From the NCBI RefSeq assembly GCF_021698855.1, contig NZ_WWFA01000001.1:124001-188000 (forward strand): DNA of 64,000 bases. Direction: 5' to 3'. The notes beneath the pieces were generated by a model. The model saw only the letters and a program-made list of their open reading frames with translations, did no database searches and had not been told where the DNA came from. Shown here in pieces: positions 16,634 to 26,084 of the stretch. Position 1 is the stretch's first letter. Each line of letters opens with the position of its first letter. Made by a program: the position numbers and the translations under genes. The DNA is from Lactobacillus sp. S2-2. Its GTDB lineage: Bacteria > Bacillota > Bacilli > Lactobacillales > Lactobacillaceae.

Positions 16634-18022
16634 ATGACCAAATTAACTGTTAAAGAATTATATAGTCAAGTTGATTTAAATGGAAAAAAAGTTGAATTTA
16701 GTGGATGGATCAGAACTATTCGTGGTTCGAAAAAGATTAGTTTTATTGAATTAAACGATGGTTCAATATTAAAAAATGCACAAGTTATTTTAAAAAGTGA
16801 TAATGAAGATTTTGAGGAAATTAGTAAGTTACCAATTTCTTCAACAATTCTTGTACAAGGTGAGTTTGTGGAAACACCAGATTCACCACAACCTTTTGAA
16901 ATTCAAGCAAGTCATATTGAAGAATTAGGTAGTTCTGATTCGGATTATCCATTACAAAAGAAAAAGCATTCATATGAATATCTTAGAACAATTGCTCATT
17001 TAAGACCTCGTACAAATACTTTTTACTCTGTCTTTAAAATCAGATCAATGGCTGCATTTGCAATCCATCAATATTTACAATCAAAAGGTTTCACATATGT
17101 AAATACACCAATTATCACAAGTAGTGATACTGAAGGTGCGGGTGAAATGTTTAGAGTTACAACTTTAGATATAAATAATTTGCCAAAGGATGATCAAGGT
17201 CAAGTTGATGATACTCAAGATTTCTTTAAAGAAGAAACTAATTTAACAGTTAGTGGACAATTAGCCGTTGAACCATTTGCTCTTGCTTTTAAGGATGTTT
17301 ATACATTTGGACCAACTTTTAGAGCTGAAAATTCACATACTGCTCGTCATGCTTCTGAATTTTGGATGATTGAACCAGAAATGGCTTTTGCTAACTTACA
17401 AGATACAATTGAAGTTTCTGAAGAATTATTAAAATCAGTAGTTAATTACTTATTCGAGAATGCAAAAGATGAACTAGAATTTTTAAATGATAATGTTGAT
17501 GAAACATTGATTGATCGTTTAAAGAATACTGTTGATGAAGATTTTGCTCAATTAACTTATACTCAAGCAATTAAAGATTTACAAAATGCAGATACAGAAT
17601 TCGAAGTTCCAGTGGAATGGGGAATTGATTTACAATCTGAACATGAAAGATATTTATGTGAAGAAATTTATAAAAAACCAGTTTTCTTAACTGATTACCC
17701 AAGAAACATCAAAGCTTTCTATATGAGAGATAATGATGATGGTAAGACAGTTGCTGCTGCCGATTTATTAGTACCAATGATTGGTGAATTAATTGGTGGA
17801 AGTCAACGTGAAGAACGTTTAGAAGAACTATCTAAAAAAATTCAAGAATTTAACTTAAACGAAGAAGAATACAATTGGTATTTAGAACTTCGTAAATATG
17901 GTGAAACAGAACATTCTGGTTTTGGAATTGGATTTGAAAGATTATTGATGTATGTAACAGGAATGTCAAATATCAGAGACGTAATCCCTTACCCAAGAAC
18001 ACCAGGTAATGCACAATTTTAA
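16634..18022 (+). CDS. asnS: Asparaginyl-tRNA synthetase
   Basis: Class IIb aminoacyl-tRNA synthetase, 462 aa. It has an N-terminal OB-fold anticodon-binding domain ([21 protein letters not shown]), class II motif 2 ([27 protein letters not shown], shown here as two parts around residues 225-250: FRAENS and EFWMIE) and motif 3 near the C-terminus ([15 protein letters not shown]). The absence of the extra domains seen in AspRS, together with the Asn T-box, identifies it as AsnRS. Charges tRNA-Asn with asparagine in the cytoplasm. GGAGGGG precedes the ATG. Its supply logic fits the neighbouring L-asparaginase only loosely. Confidence 0.95.
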   Translation: MTKLTVKELYSQVDLNGKKVEFSGWIRTIRGSKKISFIELNDGSILKNAQVILKSDNEDFEEISKLPISSTILVQGEFVETPDSPQPFEIQASHIEELGSSDSDYPLQKKKHSYEYLRTIAHLRPRTNTFYSVFKIRSMAAFAIHQYLQSKGFTYVNTPIITSSDTEGAGEMFRVTTLDINNLPKDDQGQVDDTQDFFKEETNLTVSGQLAVEPFALAFKDVYTFGPTFRAENSHTARHASEFWMIEPEMAFANLQDTIEVSEELLKSVVNYLFENAKDELEFLNDNVDETLIDRLKNTVDEDFAQLTYTQAIKDLQNADTEFEVPVEWGIDLQSEHERYLCEEIYKKPVFLTDYPRNIKAFYMRDNDDGKTVAAADLLVPMIGELIGGSQREERLEELSKKIQEFNLNEEEYNWYLELRKYGETEHSGFGIGFERLLMYVTGMSNIRDVIPYPRTPGNAQF

Positions 18023-18039
18023 TTAAAATAAGATAGTTA

Positions 18040-18088
18040 AAAGACTTAAGATATTAGATTTTATATTTAATAGCTTAGGTCTTTTTGA
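18040..18088 (+). terminator. Terminator of asnS
   Basis: AAGACTTAAG pairs with CTTAGGTCTT and the stem extends inward; T residues follow. Confidence 0.65.
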
Positions 18089-18190
18089 TTAAATTAAATG
18101 ATTTTTATGTCTAGATTTAGTAGACAAGTTTATTTTCAAAGGTTTGTTGATTACTTATTTGTTATACTAAATTAAAAAGGGAGGTATTTA

Positions 18191-18586
18191 ATGGATTTAA
18201 AAAAAATACATAATTTAGAGAAAAAGTATAAAGATACAAATTTTTATTATTTTATAATAGGATTATTAATAGGTTTCTTTATTATATGTATGTTCAATTT
18301 TTTTACACATAAAAATATTTTTACAGGAATGTCATATATAGCTTTCATGGCAATATTTTATGTCTATTGTGAATTAATAAGAATCTTTTTTTCATCGAAT
18401 TTAATAAGATTTTTAGTTTCTTTCTTTATATTTTTTATAGGACTAAGTATTGAGATGTTTTTTGATGGAGGATATGTAGACTATACTTCATTTATTTTGA
18501 CTGGATTTGCTTCTATATTTATCTCAGGGATGATTGTTTTAGCAATTATTGGTTATGAACATGCACAAAATAAAAATAAAAAATAA
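18191..18586 (+). CDS. Small four-span membrane protein
   Basis: 131 aa with four hydrophobic segments (about residues 17-37, 42-62, 70-92 and 100-123) and charged ends (MDLKKIHNLEKKYKD and HAQNKNKK). Good ribosome site AAAGGGAGG before ATG. It lies alone between the asnS terminator and a bidirectional terminator. Family not recognised; function unknown. Its aromatic-rich, Phe/Ile-dominated composition is typical of AT-rich membrane genes rather than a sign of transfer. Confidence 0.65.
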   Translation: MDLKKIHNLEKKYKDTNFYYFIIGLLIGFFIICMFNFFTHKNIFTGMSYIAFMAIFYVYCELIRIFFSSNLIRFLVSFFIFFIGLSIEMFFDGGYVDYTSFILTGFASIFISGMIVLAIIGYEHAQNKNKK

Positions 18587-18594
18587 TGATAATA

Positions 18595-18625
18595 AAAAAG
18601 CTTATACATTACGTATAAGCTTTTT
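18595..18625. terminator. Bidirectional terminator between convergent genes
   Basis: GCTTATAC (18600-18607) and GTATAAGC (18613-18620) flanked by A and T runs. It serves the small membrane protein gene on the plus strand and the acetyltransferase gene on the minus strand. Confidence 0.85.
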
Positions 18626-19136
18626 ATATTTCTTTAATTAAGATTAAATCTTTAAAAACATCAGTTCCAACTGAGTAATTATGAGCACTTTTTTCAATAA
18701 AATTAAATTTATGGTAAAATTTTAAAGCTTTTGTATTGTGTTCCCAAACGCCAAGCCAAATATGTTTTTTATTTAATGATTTAGCTAGTTGAATAGCATA
18801 ATCCATTAATTTTGATCCAAGACAAGAGCCTTGAAATTCTTTTAATAAATAAATTCGTTCGATTTCTAGATAATCATTACCATAATCTTCAGTTTGCGCA
18901 TCATTTAAATTGATTTTGATGTATCCAGCAATTTGTTCTTGATAATAAACAAAATAAAATTTAGAATTTGGTTCATTTAATTCATTAGTTAAATTTTGAA
19001 TACTATAATTAGTGTTCAAAAATGTTTCCATATTTGATTTTGAACTTGAATCACTAAATGTATCATAAAAGGCTTTTTGACTAACTTTTTGCAAATCTTG
19101 TGAATCATTAATGGATACTTCTTTAATAAATGACAT
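18624..19136 (-). CDS. GNAT-family N-acetyltransferase
   Basis: 170 aa, single GNAT domain. Motif A (about residues 93-115) reads EIERIYLLKEFQGSCLGSKLM, with QGSCLG as the pyrophosphate-binding Q/RxxGxG/A loop for acetyl-CoA; motif B includes NTKALKFYHKFNFI. The pattern is close to the PaiA-like subgroup, some of which acetylate polyamines, but the substrate cannot be assigned. Cytoplasmic. Precedes nothing on its strand and follows the PEBP-like gene by 14 bases, so the two are probably cotranscribed. Confidence 0.8.
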   Translation of the reverse strand: MSFIKEVSINDSQDLQKVSQKAFYDTFSDSSSKSNMETFLNTNYSIQNLTNELNEPNSKFYFVYYQEQIAGYIKINLNDAQTEDYGNDYLEIERIYLLKEFQGSCLGSKLMDYAIQLAKSLNKKHIWLGVWEHNTKALKFYHKFNFIEKSAHNYSVGTDVFKDLILIKEI

Positions 19137-19150
19137 AAATAACTCCTTAA

Positions 19151-19660
19151 TTAATGTTTAGTAGGTAAGGTTAGTTTAGCAGATTCAATTATATGATCTT
19201 TCATTTGATGTTTCATTTCATTAAGCCAGAATCCGTCATTCAAATTCAATTTTTTGTCTAATGCAATAATTTCAAGTTGATAATCATGTGTACCAGAAGG
19301 GGGCTTAGGTCCAAGATAGTGTTCATTTAATGATTTATCAGTAATGTTTACTAGTTTACCAGCTAAACTATTTTTTCCTTTAGTGGCAGGAATTTTTTCT
19401 TTTTGACTTTGATCTTCTGGAATTAGTTTAGTAGTTGGATCTATATTAGCCATTACCCAGTGAATGTAAGTAAACCCACAAACCGGAATGGAATCATCAT
19501 CTAATAAAATTAATGATAATGATTTTGTTTTTGGTGGAACATTGCTAATTTCAATTGGAAATGATTTTATTGGCATATCTTGTTTTTTATCATTAATATC
19601 ACCATGTAAAGTATATTCATCAGGTAAAAATCTGTTATTTAATTTAACATTAATATTCAT
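19151..19660 (-). CDS. YbhB/YbcL-type PEBP-like protein
   Basis: 169 aa, phosphatidylethanolamine-binding-protein fold (Raf-kinase-inhibitor-like). The conserved ligand-site motifs are visible: LILLDDDSIP near residue 50, FTYIHWVMANI, and YLGPKPPSGTHDYQLEIIALD near the C-terminus. The biochemical role of bacterial members is unknown. Preceded by AAGGAGATTAAAA and followed at 14 bases by the acetyltransferase gene. The gene upstream has its own terminator. Confidence 0.85.
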   Translation of the reverse strand: MNINVKLNNRFLPDEYTLHGDINDKKQDMPIKSFPIEISNVPPKTKSLSLILLDDDSIPVCGFTYIHWVMANIDPTTKLIPEDQSQKEKIPATKGKNSLAGKLVNITDKSLNEHYLGPKPPSGTHDYQLEIIALDKKLNLNDGFWLNEMKHQMKDHIIESAKLTLPTKH

Positions 19661-19681
19661 TTTTAATCTCCTTAGATATAA

Positions 19682-19714
19682 AAAATAAGGAATTGATTAT
19701 CAATTCCTTATTTT
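19682..19714 (-). terminator. Terminator of the SPOR-like membrane protein gene
   Basis: A nearly perfect palindrome: AAATAAGGAATTG with CAATTCCTTATTT around a short TATTA-type loop, followed by U residues on the minus strand. Confidence 0.75.
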
Positions 19715-20139
19715 ATAAATTTTAAAACATAATAACCTTGACCATCTTGAGTAATTGTATAGTTATTATAACCATCGGCTAACCAATTGTCTTGCATTGC
19801 ATTTGCCCAATTTTGAGCATCCTCAACGGAATTGAAGTTTTTAGCATAAGCAAAAGGTGAAATATTCTTTTCCGGTTTACTATGTTTTTTGGTTTGAGGT
19901 CTACTTAATTTTTTATCTGAATTAGCTTTTTTACTAATTTGATTTTTTTCAAATAGTTGTAAATTATTTGCACTATTCCCAGTTACTACGTTTATTAAAC
20001 AAACAATAGCAACTACAGTAACAATTAAACCAATAATCCAAGGTAAAACATTGAACTTTTTACGTACTATTTCATGATTTTGATTTGATTCGCTAAAATC
20101 GTATCTTCTAATTCTTGAATTTGGATCTTGATTATTCAA
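19708..20139 (-). CDS. Single-span membrane protein with extracytoplasmic tail
   Basis: 143 aa from TTG at 20139, which has GGAGGG 6 bases upstream; a longer reading from 20160 would cover that site. About 35 polar residues are followed by one membrane span (PWIIGLIVTVVAIVCLINVV), a Lys/Ser-rich linker and a C-terminal module of about 50 residues starting FAYAKNFNSVEDAQNWANAMQ and ending YYVLKFIK. The size, alpha/beta pattern and position resemble a small SPOR-like peptidoglycan-associated module, but I cannot confirm the family. Monocistronic. Confidence 0.6.
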   Translation of the reverse strand: MNNQDPNSRIRRYDFSESNQNHEIVRKKFNVLPWIIGLIVTVVAIVCLINVVTGNSANNLQLFEKNQISKKANSDKKLSRPQTKKHSKPEKNISPFAYAKNFNSVEDAQNWANAMQDNWLADGYNNYTITQDGQGYYVLKFIK

Positions 20140-20221
20140 ACTAATCCCTCCATGTATCAAGGAAAAAACAAGTTATAATTTATTATAACAAATATATTAA
20201 TATTCTTCCATTTAATGAATA

Positions 20222-20245
20222 TAAAAAAAAGACCAATCGGTCCAT
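20222..20245 (-). terminator. Weak terminator of the amino acid permease gene
   Basis: GACC and GGTC form only a 4-bp core extended across one mismatch, but eight U residues follow on the minus strand. Confidence 0.45.
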
Positions 20246-20248
20246 TTT

Positions 20249-21874
20249 TTACATATCTTCGTCTACTGTATCGTTTAATTCTTTTGCATTATCAAAGTTT
20301 TTAGTTTTTTGATAACTTTTAACAGCCCAGTAGAAAAATCCAAGTGATGCAATAATAATAACAACAAAATCAAGTGGATAAGGTATAATATTTTTTCCAT
20401 TAAAAGGTGTTGAACCAATGTATGAAATACCCGAAATAAATATTAGATAAAATAGCATCCATGCACTACCTTTAAGCTTTTTAATTGAATCTTCCCAACC
20501 ACCTTTAAATTCATAAAAGAAGTAGAATGGAAATCCAATTAAAATTACGATGATTACTTGAATAGTTGTTGGCCACATTGCCCAGTATATTGCTAAACTA
20601 GCAAGTACGAAAGCAAGTGGAGCCATTATTTTAGCCAAATTAATTTTAACGGGGCGTTTGAACTCAGGTGCATATTTTCTTAATGAAGCTAAAGTTACGG
20701 GTCCAGTTAAGTAAGCAATTAAAGTTGATGTTGAAATAACACTAGCTAAAACAGCCCAGTTTCTAAAGATAGAAACCATAATACAACTGATAATCCAGTT
20801 AACAATCATTGCAATTCTTGGAGTTCCCCATTTTTTGTTGATTTTACCTAAGAATTTTGGCATATGACCATTTTCAGTCATTGCAGCTAATGTTCTACTT
20901 GTTGAAGCAACAAATGATACACCGGTTCCAAATGGAGATACAAATGCATCTAGGTATAATAAGATAACTAACCAATGAATATTTAATAATAACGCTAAGT
21001 CAGCAAATGGTGAGTTAAATTGAATACCGTGCCAACCAACTTTAGCTAATGTATCTGGATCAATAACACCAACGAATGTAAACTGTAACATTACGTAAAT
21101 TATAATACTAATTACTAATGCAATTATGATTCCACGACCAATATTTTTCTTCGGATTTTCAATTTCACTACCAATATTGATAATAGTTTGGAATGCATTA
21201 TATGAAAAGATAATTCCTGATACAGTAGTTGCAGCAAAGATAGGAGCAGTACCATAAGGAAAGAATCCTCCCATACCACCAGTATTTGCACCGGTGAAGT
21301 TACTTCCATGAAATCCAGAAGCTAGTAGTAAAATAATTGTTAATAATGGAACGATAATTTTAAAAGCTGATGTCATTTCGGTAAATTTAGTTAATAAATC
21401 TACTGACCAATAATTTAATAATGTGAAAATCAAAATGAATAAGAATACTACTAATAAACCAAGATTAGTGATAGTTCCATTTTGAACAAACCCATGAGTC
21501 CAGCTAGCCCATTTCCAAGGCCAAGAACTCATGTACTGTACTGCGGCAACTGCCTCAATTGGAAGTAGGGTAACAAGTGAAACCCAGTTTGCCCAAGATG
21601 CAATAAATCCTAATAAAGATCCATGAGAGTATTGAGCATATTTACTCATTCCACCACTTTCAGGAAACATTGTTCCCAGTTCAATGTAGTTAAATGCAAT
21701 GGCACCAATTACAATAGCACCAACTACCCATGAAATAATTGCGGCTGGTCCTGCAACTTTTGATGCTTCCCAGGAACCAAATAGCCACCCTGATCCAATG
21801 ATTGAACTAAGTGCTAGCATTACTGCACTAAATAGACTCATTTTTTTCTTAATCTGTTTATTTTGTTTTGACAT
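20249..21874 (-). CDS. APC-family amino acid permease
   Basis: 541 aa, about 12-14 membrane segments. The first span contains the APC substrate-site motif SSIIGSGWLFG, and a conserved amphipathic loop follows it (PESGGMSKYAQYSHG). IGSEIENPKKNIGRG is the usual cytoplasmic loop before span 7. A charged C-terminal tail ends NDTVDEDM. The closest look is to the aspartate/glutamate or YcaM-like branches of the APC superfamily, but the amino acid is not determined. ATG with GGGGAG upstream. It has its own promoter (21901-21929) and terminator. Confidence 0.82.
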   Translation of the reverse strand: MSKQNKQIKKKMSLFSAVMLALSSIIGSGWLFGSWEASKVAGPAAIISWVVGAIVIGAIAFNYIELGTMFPESGGMSKYAQYSHGSLLGFIASWANWVSLVTLLPIEAVAAVQYMSSWPWKWASWTHGFVQNGTITNLGLLVVFLFILIFTLLNYWSVDLLTKFTEMTSAFKIIVPLLTIILLLASGFHGSNFTGANTGGMGGFFPYGTAPIFAATTVSGIIFSYNAFQTIINIGSEIENPKKNIGRGIIIALVISIIIYVMLQFTFVGVIDPDTLAKVGWHGIQFNSPFADLALLLNIHWLVILLYLDAFVSPFGTGVSFVASTSRTLAAMTENGHMPKFLGKINKKWGTPRIAMIVNWIISCIMVSIFRNWAVLASVISTSTLIAYLTGPVTLASLRKYAPEFKRPVKINLAKIMAPLAFVLASLAIYWAMWPTTIQVIIVILIGFPFYFFYEFKGGWEDSIKKLKGSAWMLFYLIFISGISYIGSTPFNGKNIIPYPLDFVVIIIASLGFFYWAVKSYQKTKNFDNAKELNDTVDEDM

Positions 21875-21900
21875 AATTCTCCCCTCTCGAATATTTTAGT

Positions 21901-21929
21901 AATATACCAAATATTAAAAAAAAAGTAAA
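21901..21929 (-). promoter_or_regulatory. Promoter of the APC permease gene
   Basis: Minus strand TTTACT (21924-21929) and TATATT (21901-21906), 17-base spacer. Confidence 0.55.
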
Positions 21930-21972
21930 ACATCTTAAACCTTTCATTAGCTTGTCTTAACGCATTTTCAAT

Positions 21973-22010
21973 AAATACTGAAAAATAAAAAGGGATATTT
22001 TTCAGTATTT
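21973..22010. repeat. Perfect 15-bp inverted repeat, possible terminator
   Basis: AAATACTGAAAAATA and TATTTTTCAGTATTT match perfectly around an 8-base loop. The T run follows on the plus strand, where no gene lies upstream; on the minus strand it could end the VOC gene transcript but with a poor U run. Confidence 0.6.
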
Positions 22011-22110
22011 TTTACTTGATATATTCCTATACATTTAATAATGAAAAGGGTTACTTAATTTAGAAATTAAATCATATAAAATCATCAACATTAAGAAATT
22101 CTTAAGATGT

Positions 22111-22467
22111 TTAATTATTTGAAATGATTTCAATTAAATTTTGATCAGGATCTAAAAATTTTATCGATTTATTTTCCTTAGAAAATTCGATTAAATCAAT
22201 AAAATAATTTTCTAAATGAGCTTTAATAACTTCAATCGGATCTTTAACCAAAATTGTAAGATTTCCAGATCCAATACTTGGAAGATTATTTGAGTTATCT
22301 TCATCGTTAATTAATGAACAATTTAATTTTTGTTTACCTAATTGAAAAGTAATCATATAGTCACTCTTTTTAACGATTGGTAGGTCTAAAGTTTCATGAT
22401 AAAAACGCATTGTTTTGTTTAAATCTTCTATATATATAGTAATATTATCGATATCTTTTACTTTCAT
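22111..22467 (-). CDS. VOC-superfamily (glyoxalase/dioxygenase-like) protein
   Basis: 118 aa, one vicinal-oxygen-chelate module: ITIYIEDLNKTMRFYHETLDLPI at the start and IKFLDPDQNLIEII at the end, the two beta-alpha-beta units of the fold. The family includes glyoxalase I, antibiotic-binding proteins and dioxygenases. The metal-ligand His at the first strand (usually DHxxxxV) is replaced by NITIYI, so classic glyoxalase chemistry is doubtful. Substrate unknown. ATG with AAAAGGAG upstream. Diverges from the ABC-F gene. Confidence 0.75.
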   Translation of the reverse strand: MKVKDIDNITIYIEDLNKTMRFYHETLDLPIVKKSDYMITFQLGKQKLNCSLINDEDNSNNLPSIGSGNLTILVKDPIEVIKAHLENYFIDLIEFSKENKSIKFLDPDQNLIEIISNN

Positions 22468-22572
22468 GGATAAATACTCCTTTTAAATATTCTTATTTCA
22501 TTATATCATTGATGATGGTCGTAATTAGATGTTATAAAATATGTAGTAAAATTAAAGTAAGAAGGAGAAAAA

Positions 22573-24129
22573 ATGGCATTATTAGAAGTTTCGAATTTAA
22601 GCATGGGTTTTTCTGATCGACAACTTTATTCAGATGCTGCTTTTAATTTAAGTAAAGGTGAACACATGGGCGTTGTTGGCCAAAATGGTGTGGGAAAATC
22701 AACTTTAATTAAAATTATTACAGGTTCTGAAATTCCTTTGACAGGAAATGTTAAATGGCAAAAAGGAACAAAGGTTGGATATCTTGATCAATATGCTGAT
22801 ATTCCAGAAGGCATGACTTTGATTGACTTTTTGCATACAGCATTTGATGAAATGTATCAAATGAATGAGCATATGGAAGGCTTGTATGAAAAGTATGCGG
22901 AAACAATGGATGATAAGTTATTAGAACAAGCCGGTAGAATCCAAGAAAAATTAGAAAGTGGTCAATTCTATGATTTAGAAACAAGAATTGAACAAGTAAT
23001 TACAGGACTTGGATTGGATAAAATTGGAAGAGATCATTTAGTATCAGAAATGAGTGGTGGACAAAGATCTAAAATTATTTTGGCTAAATTAATTTTAGAA
23101 AATCCAGAAGTTATTTTACTTGATGAACCAACTAACTATTTAGATATAACTCATATTGATTGGTTGATTAATTATTTGAATAGTTACGAAGGTGCTGCTT
23201 TAATCATTTCTCATGATTATGATTTCTTGGATCAAGTAACAAACTGTATTATAAATATTGCGTTTGGAAAGATTAATAAGTATCGTGGTAGCTTTAAACA
23301 AGCTATGAAACAGCGTGAAGAACGTGAAAAGACGCAACAAAAAGAATATATTAAACAACAAGAAGAGATTAGCCAAGCGAAAAAATTTATTAATAAATTT
23401 AAAGCTGGTAGTCGATCTAATATGGCTAAATCAAGAGAAAAAATGCTAGATAGAATGGAAATTATTGATCCACCTTCAAATAATATTCAAGCTTCTTTTG
23501 ATTTTCCTTATTATGAAACTGGATCTCAAAATGCTTTAGTGGTAGATGAATTATCAGTAGGTTACGATAAGCCATTGCTATCTCCAGTTTCTTTTTCTGT
23601 TAATACAGATGAAAAGATTGGTTTTCAAGGATTTAATGGGGTTGGTAAATCAACACTGATTAAATCAATTTTAGGTAATATTGATTCACTTGGTGGAGAT
23701 GCAACTTTTTCTCCATCTGCTAAAGTTAGTTATTTTAGTCAGGATTTAGAATGGGATAATGATAATGAAACACCATTACAAATTATCCAAGATAAATATC
23801 CTAAATTAACTTTTAAAGATATTCGAACAAAATTAGCAAAATGTGGATTGGATGCTTCAAATGCAATGAAGCCCATGCATGAATTATCTGGTGGAGAACA
23901 AACAAAAGTTAAGTTAGCATTGATGGAATTTGTTGATAGTAACTTCTTAATTATGGATGAACCAACAAATCATTTAGATGATGAAACTAAAAATGCTTTA
24001 AAACAAGCAATTTTAGATTTCCCTGGAAATGCAATTATCGTAAGTCATGAAATGAGTTTTTATACCGAACTAGTTGATCGAGTTCTCGATATTGAAAAAT
24101 TAAGTTTAAAAGAAAAAGAAAAAGAATAA
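22573..24129 (+). CDS. ABC-F family ATPase (translation-factor type)
   Basis: 518 aa, two ABC domains in tandem and no membrane segment, so not a transporter. Domain 1 has Walker A GQNGVGKST, signature MSGGQRSK and Walker B ILLDEPTNYLD; domain 2 has GFNGVGKST, LSGGEQTK and LIMDEPTNHLD. The linker between them (about residues 235-300) is Lys/Glu/Gln-rich helical (REEREKTQQKEYIKQQEE), typical of ABC-F P-site tRNA-interaction motifs. Members act on the ribosome, in translation control or antibiotic protection. Domain order and length fit the YbiT/YkpA group. I cannot say whether it confers resistance. Confidence 0.88.
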   Translation: MALLEVSNLSMGFSDRQLYSDAAFNLSKGEHMGVVGQNGVGKSTLIKIITGSEIPLTGNVKWQKGTKVGYLDQYADIPEGMTLIDFLHTAFDEMYQMNEHMEGLYEKYAETMDDKLLEQAGRIQEKLESGQFYDLETRIEQVITGLGLDKIGRDHLVSEMSGGQRSKIILAKLILENPEVILLDEPTNYLDITHIDWLINYLNSYEGAALIISHDYDFLDQVTNCIINIAFGKINKYRGSFKQAMKQREEREKTQQKEYIKQQEEISQAKKFINKFKAGSRSNMAKSREKMLDRMEIIDPPSNNIQASFDFPYYETGSQNALVVDELSVGYDKPLLSPVSFSVNTDEKIGFQGFNGVGKSTLIKSILGNIDSLGGDATFSPSAKVSYFSQDLEWDNDNETPLQIIQDKYPKLTFKDIRTKLAKCGLDASNAMKPMHELSGGEQTKVKLALMEFVDSNFLIMDEPTNHLDDETKNALKQAILDFPGNAIIVSHEMSFYTELVDRVLDIEKLSLKEKEKE

Positions 24130-24138
24130 TTAATTATA

Positions 24139-24166
24139 GAAGACCTTGTTTTTTAACAAGGTCTTC
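24139..24166 (+). terminator. Hairpin after the ABC-F gene
   Basis: GAAGACCTTGTT pairs perfectly with AACAAGGTCTTC over 12 bp. The U run behind it is short (GTTATT), so termination may be partial and let transcription enter the adenosine deaminase gene. Confidence 0.65.
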
Positions 24167-24203
24167 GTTATTATGTAATAAATTTATATTTAGGAGATCA
24201 TAT

Positions 24204-25214
24204 ATGTTAACTGATAACTTTATTCAAGATTTTCCCAAAGTTGATTTACATTGTCATTTAGATGGTTCAATTAGGCCATCAACTTTAAAACAAATTGCTG
24301 ATATTCAAAAAATAGAAATTAATGATAGTATTGATGAAGTTAATCAAAAAATGCATTCACCAATGGATGCTGTTACTTTAGAAGAATACTTACAGCCATT
24401 TGATTATGTAAATCAATTTTTACAAACAAAAGAAGCATTAGAAATTGCAGCTTTTGATGTAATGGATCAGGCATTTAAAGATGGGGTTAAATATATTGAA
24501 ATAAGATTTGCTCCTAGTTTATCTACTAAAAAGGATTTAAGTATCCAAGATACGATTAATGCTGTTGCAAATGGAATTAGTAGAGCTGAAAAAATATATG
24601 ATATAACTGGTAATATTTTAATTTGTGGGATGCGAAATGAAGAATTATCTGAAATTGGTAAAGTATTTGATCAAAGCAAAGGTATAACTAATAAGGTTGT
24701 TGGTGCTGACTTAGCTGGTCCAGAGCCTGATGAATATCTTAGTAATTTCAAAAGTGTTTATAATTTATTAGTTGATCAACAAGAAGTATTTTTAACCTTA
24801 CATGCGGGTGAATGCGGATGTATCCAAAACATTTATGATGCAATTAATGAAGGTGCTAAGAGAATTGGTCATGGAATTGCAATGAAAGATGATGATAAAA
24901 CTCAAAAATATGTGAGTGATAATAATGTTTTTATTGAGGGATGTCCAACAAGTAATTTGCAGACAAATGCAATTGAAAAATATAGTGAGTATCCTTTAAA
25001 AAAATGGTTGAATCAAGGAATTAAATTAACAATTAATACTGATAATCGAACTGTATCAGATATTAATTTAACTAATGAATTCAAAAAATTAAGAGATAAT
25101 TGTGATATGGAATATTCTGATTTGATTAAATTAACTAATAATGCAATTGATGGAGCATTTACAAATGATACAATAAAAAATAAATTAAAAGAGTTAGTTA
25201 ATAAAAACAGTTAA
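24204..25214 (+). CDS. add: Adenosine deaminase
   Basis: Converts adenosine or deoxyadenosine to inosine or deoxyinosine in purine salvage. 336 aa, family-typical. Zinc-site motifs are visible: DLHCHLDGS (residues 14-22, HxH), LHAGECG (catalytic His/Glu region), GHGIAM, and TINTDNRTVS with the catalytic Asp, which is the form seen in many Firmicute adenosine deaminases. TAGGAG lies before ATG. It joins the salvage set with Ntd and the deoxynucleoside kinase elsewhere in the window. Confidence 0.92.
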   Translation: MLTDNFIQDFPKVDLHCHLDGSIRPSTLKQIADIQKIEINDSIDEVNQKMHSPMDAVTLEEYLQPFDYVNQFLQTKEALEIAAFDVMDQAFKDGVKYIEIRFAPSLSTKKDLSIQDTINAVANGISRAEKIYDITGNILICGMRNEELSEIGKVFDQSKGITNKVVGADLAGPEPDEYLSNFKSVYNLLVDQQEVFLTLHAGECGCIQNIYDAINEGAKRIGHGIAMKDDDKTQKYVSDNNVFIEGCPTSNLQTNAIEKYSEYPLKKWLNQGIKLTINTDNRTVSDINLTNEFKKLRDNCDMEYSDLIKLTNNAIDGAFTNDTIKNKLKELVNKNS

Positions 25215-25216
25215 AT

Positions 25217-25260
25217 AAAAAAAGAACATTAAAAATTTAAATTTTTAATGTTCTTTTTTT
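25217..25260. terminator. Bidirectional terminator between add and the LysR gene
   Basis: A 16-bp perfect stem, AGAACATTAAAAATTT with its complement, flanked by A and T runs. It ends both convergent genes. Confidence 0.85.
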
Positions 25261-26072
25261 ATAAAGTATTCAATATCATTTTTCAATTGATTAAGTTCAT
25301 TGTAACTATAGGAATTCTGTGATAGAAAATAAAAATTTCTAATAAAGTTATTATTTATTTTTTGATAAGGAATTTTATCTTCTAAAATTGATTTAGAAAT
25401 AACTGTTTTTCCGATTCCTTTTTTCAAAAATTGTAAAATTAATTCATTATTTTGAATAGTTACGACATTTTTAGGTTTAATGTTTTGTAGTTTCCAAAAC
25501 TCTTCTGTAAAGTGTCGAACTCCTGATCCTTCTTCTCTTTCTAACCATAAGGAATCTTCAAGATTACCAGCAAAAACAAGTTCATCAGAAAAAAACGGAA
25601 CGCGATGTATTTCTTGAGTTGTAATAGGTTTTTCTACAAATCCAAAATCATAATGATGATTTTTCATTCCTTCTGATATTCTAGTAGAATTAGTCATTTC
25701 AATTGAAATATTTAAATTATTAAAATATTTTTGATGATTAATATATTCAAAAATATCAGCAATTATAGTTTCAGCAATGGTATTTGATACTGCAATTTTA
25801 CATTCAATCTTGTCATTATTATTTTTAATTGTTTCTTTTAAATGTTCAATATTTTCCCAAATACGAATACCATCTTGATAATATTTTTCAGCTGCTAAAG
25901 TTGGAAATATTTTTCTTTTTCCTTGTCGAATAAATAATTCAACCCCAAGTTCTTCCTCCAACAGTTTAATTTGTTGAGAGACAGTTGATTGTGATATGAA
26001 TAGTTGTTCAGCTGCTTTTGAAAAATTCATAGTTTCATAGACAGTTTTAAAAATATTAAAATATTTAAACAT
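25245..26072 (-). CDS. LysR-type regulator divergent from the YeiH-type transporter
   Basis: 275 aa. An N-terminal winged helix-turn-helix (FSKAAEQLFISQSTVSQQ, residues 17-34) is followed by a periplasmic-binding-protein-like effector domain, slightly shorter than the usual 290-300 residues. Divergent transcription from a UPF0324/YeiH transporter is the classic LysR arrangement and makes that gene the likely target. In E. coli the analogous pair is YeiE/YeiH; the effector here is unknown. A 17-base palindrome in its 5' leader (26085-26101) is the likely binding site. AAAGGTC precedes ATG. Confidence 0.85.
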   Translation of the reverse strand: MFKYFNIFKTVYETMNFSKAAEQLFISQSTVSQQIKLLEEELGVELFIRQGKRKIFPTLAAEKYYQDGIRIWENIEHLKETIKNNNDKIECKIAVSNTIAETIIADIFEYINHQKYFNNLNISIEMTNSTRISEGMKNHHYDFGFVEKPITTQEIHRVPFFSDELVFAGNLEDSLWLEREEGSGVRHFTEEFWKLQNIKPKNVVTIQNNELILQFLKKGIGKTVISKSILEDKIPYQKINNNFIRNFYFLSQNSYSYNELNQLKNDIEYFIKKEH

Positions 26073-26084
26073 GTTAGACCTTTC

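Noticed and set aside
22111..22467. Calling the VOC protein lactoylglutathione lyase
   Set aside because: The first metal-ligand His of glyoxalase I is not present at the expected position, so only the superfamily is supported.
24915..25080. Possible loss of the adenosine deaminase catalytic Asp pair (NTDN instead of NTDD)
   Set aside because: NTDNRTVS is, as far as I recall, the normal form in many Firmicute adenosine deaminases, so it is not an anomaly.
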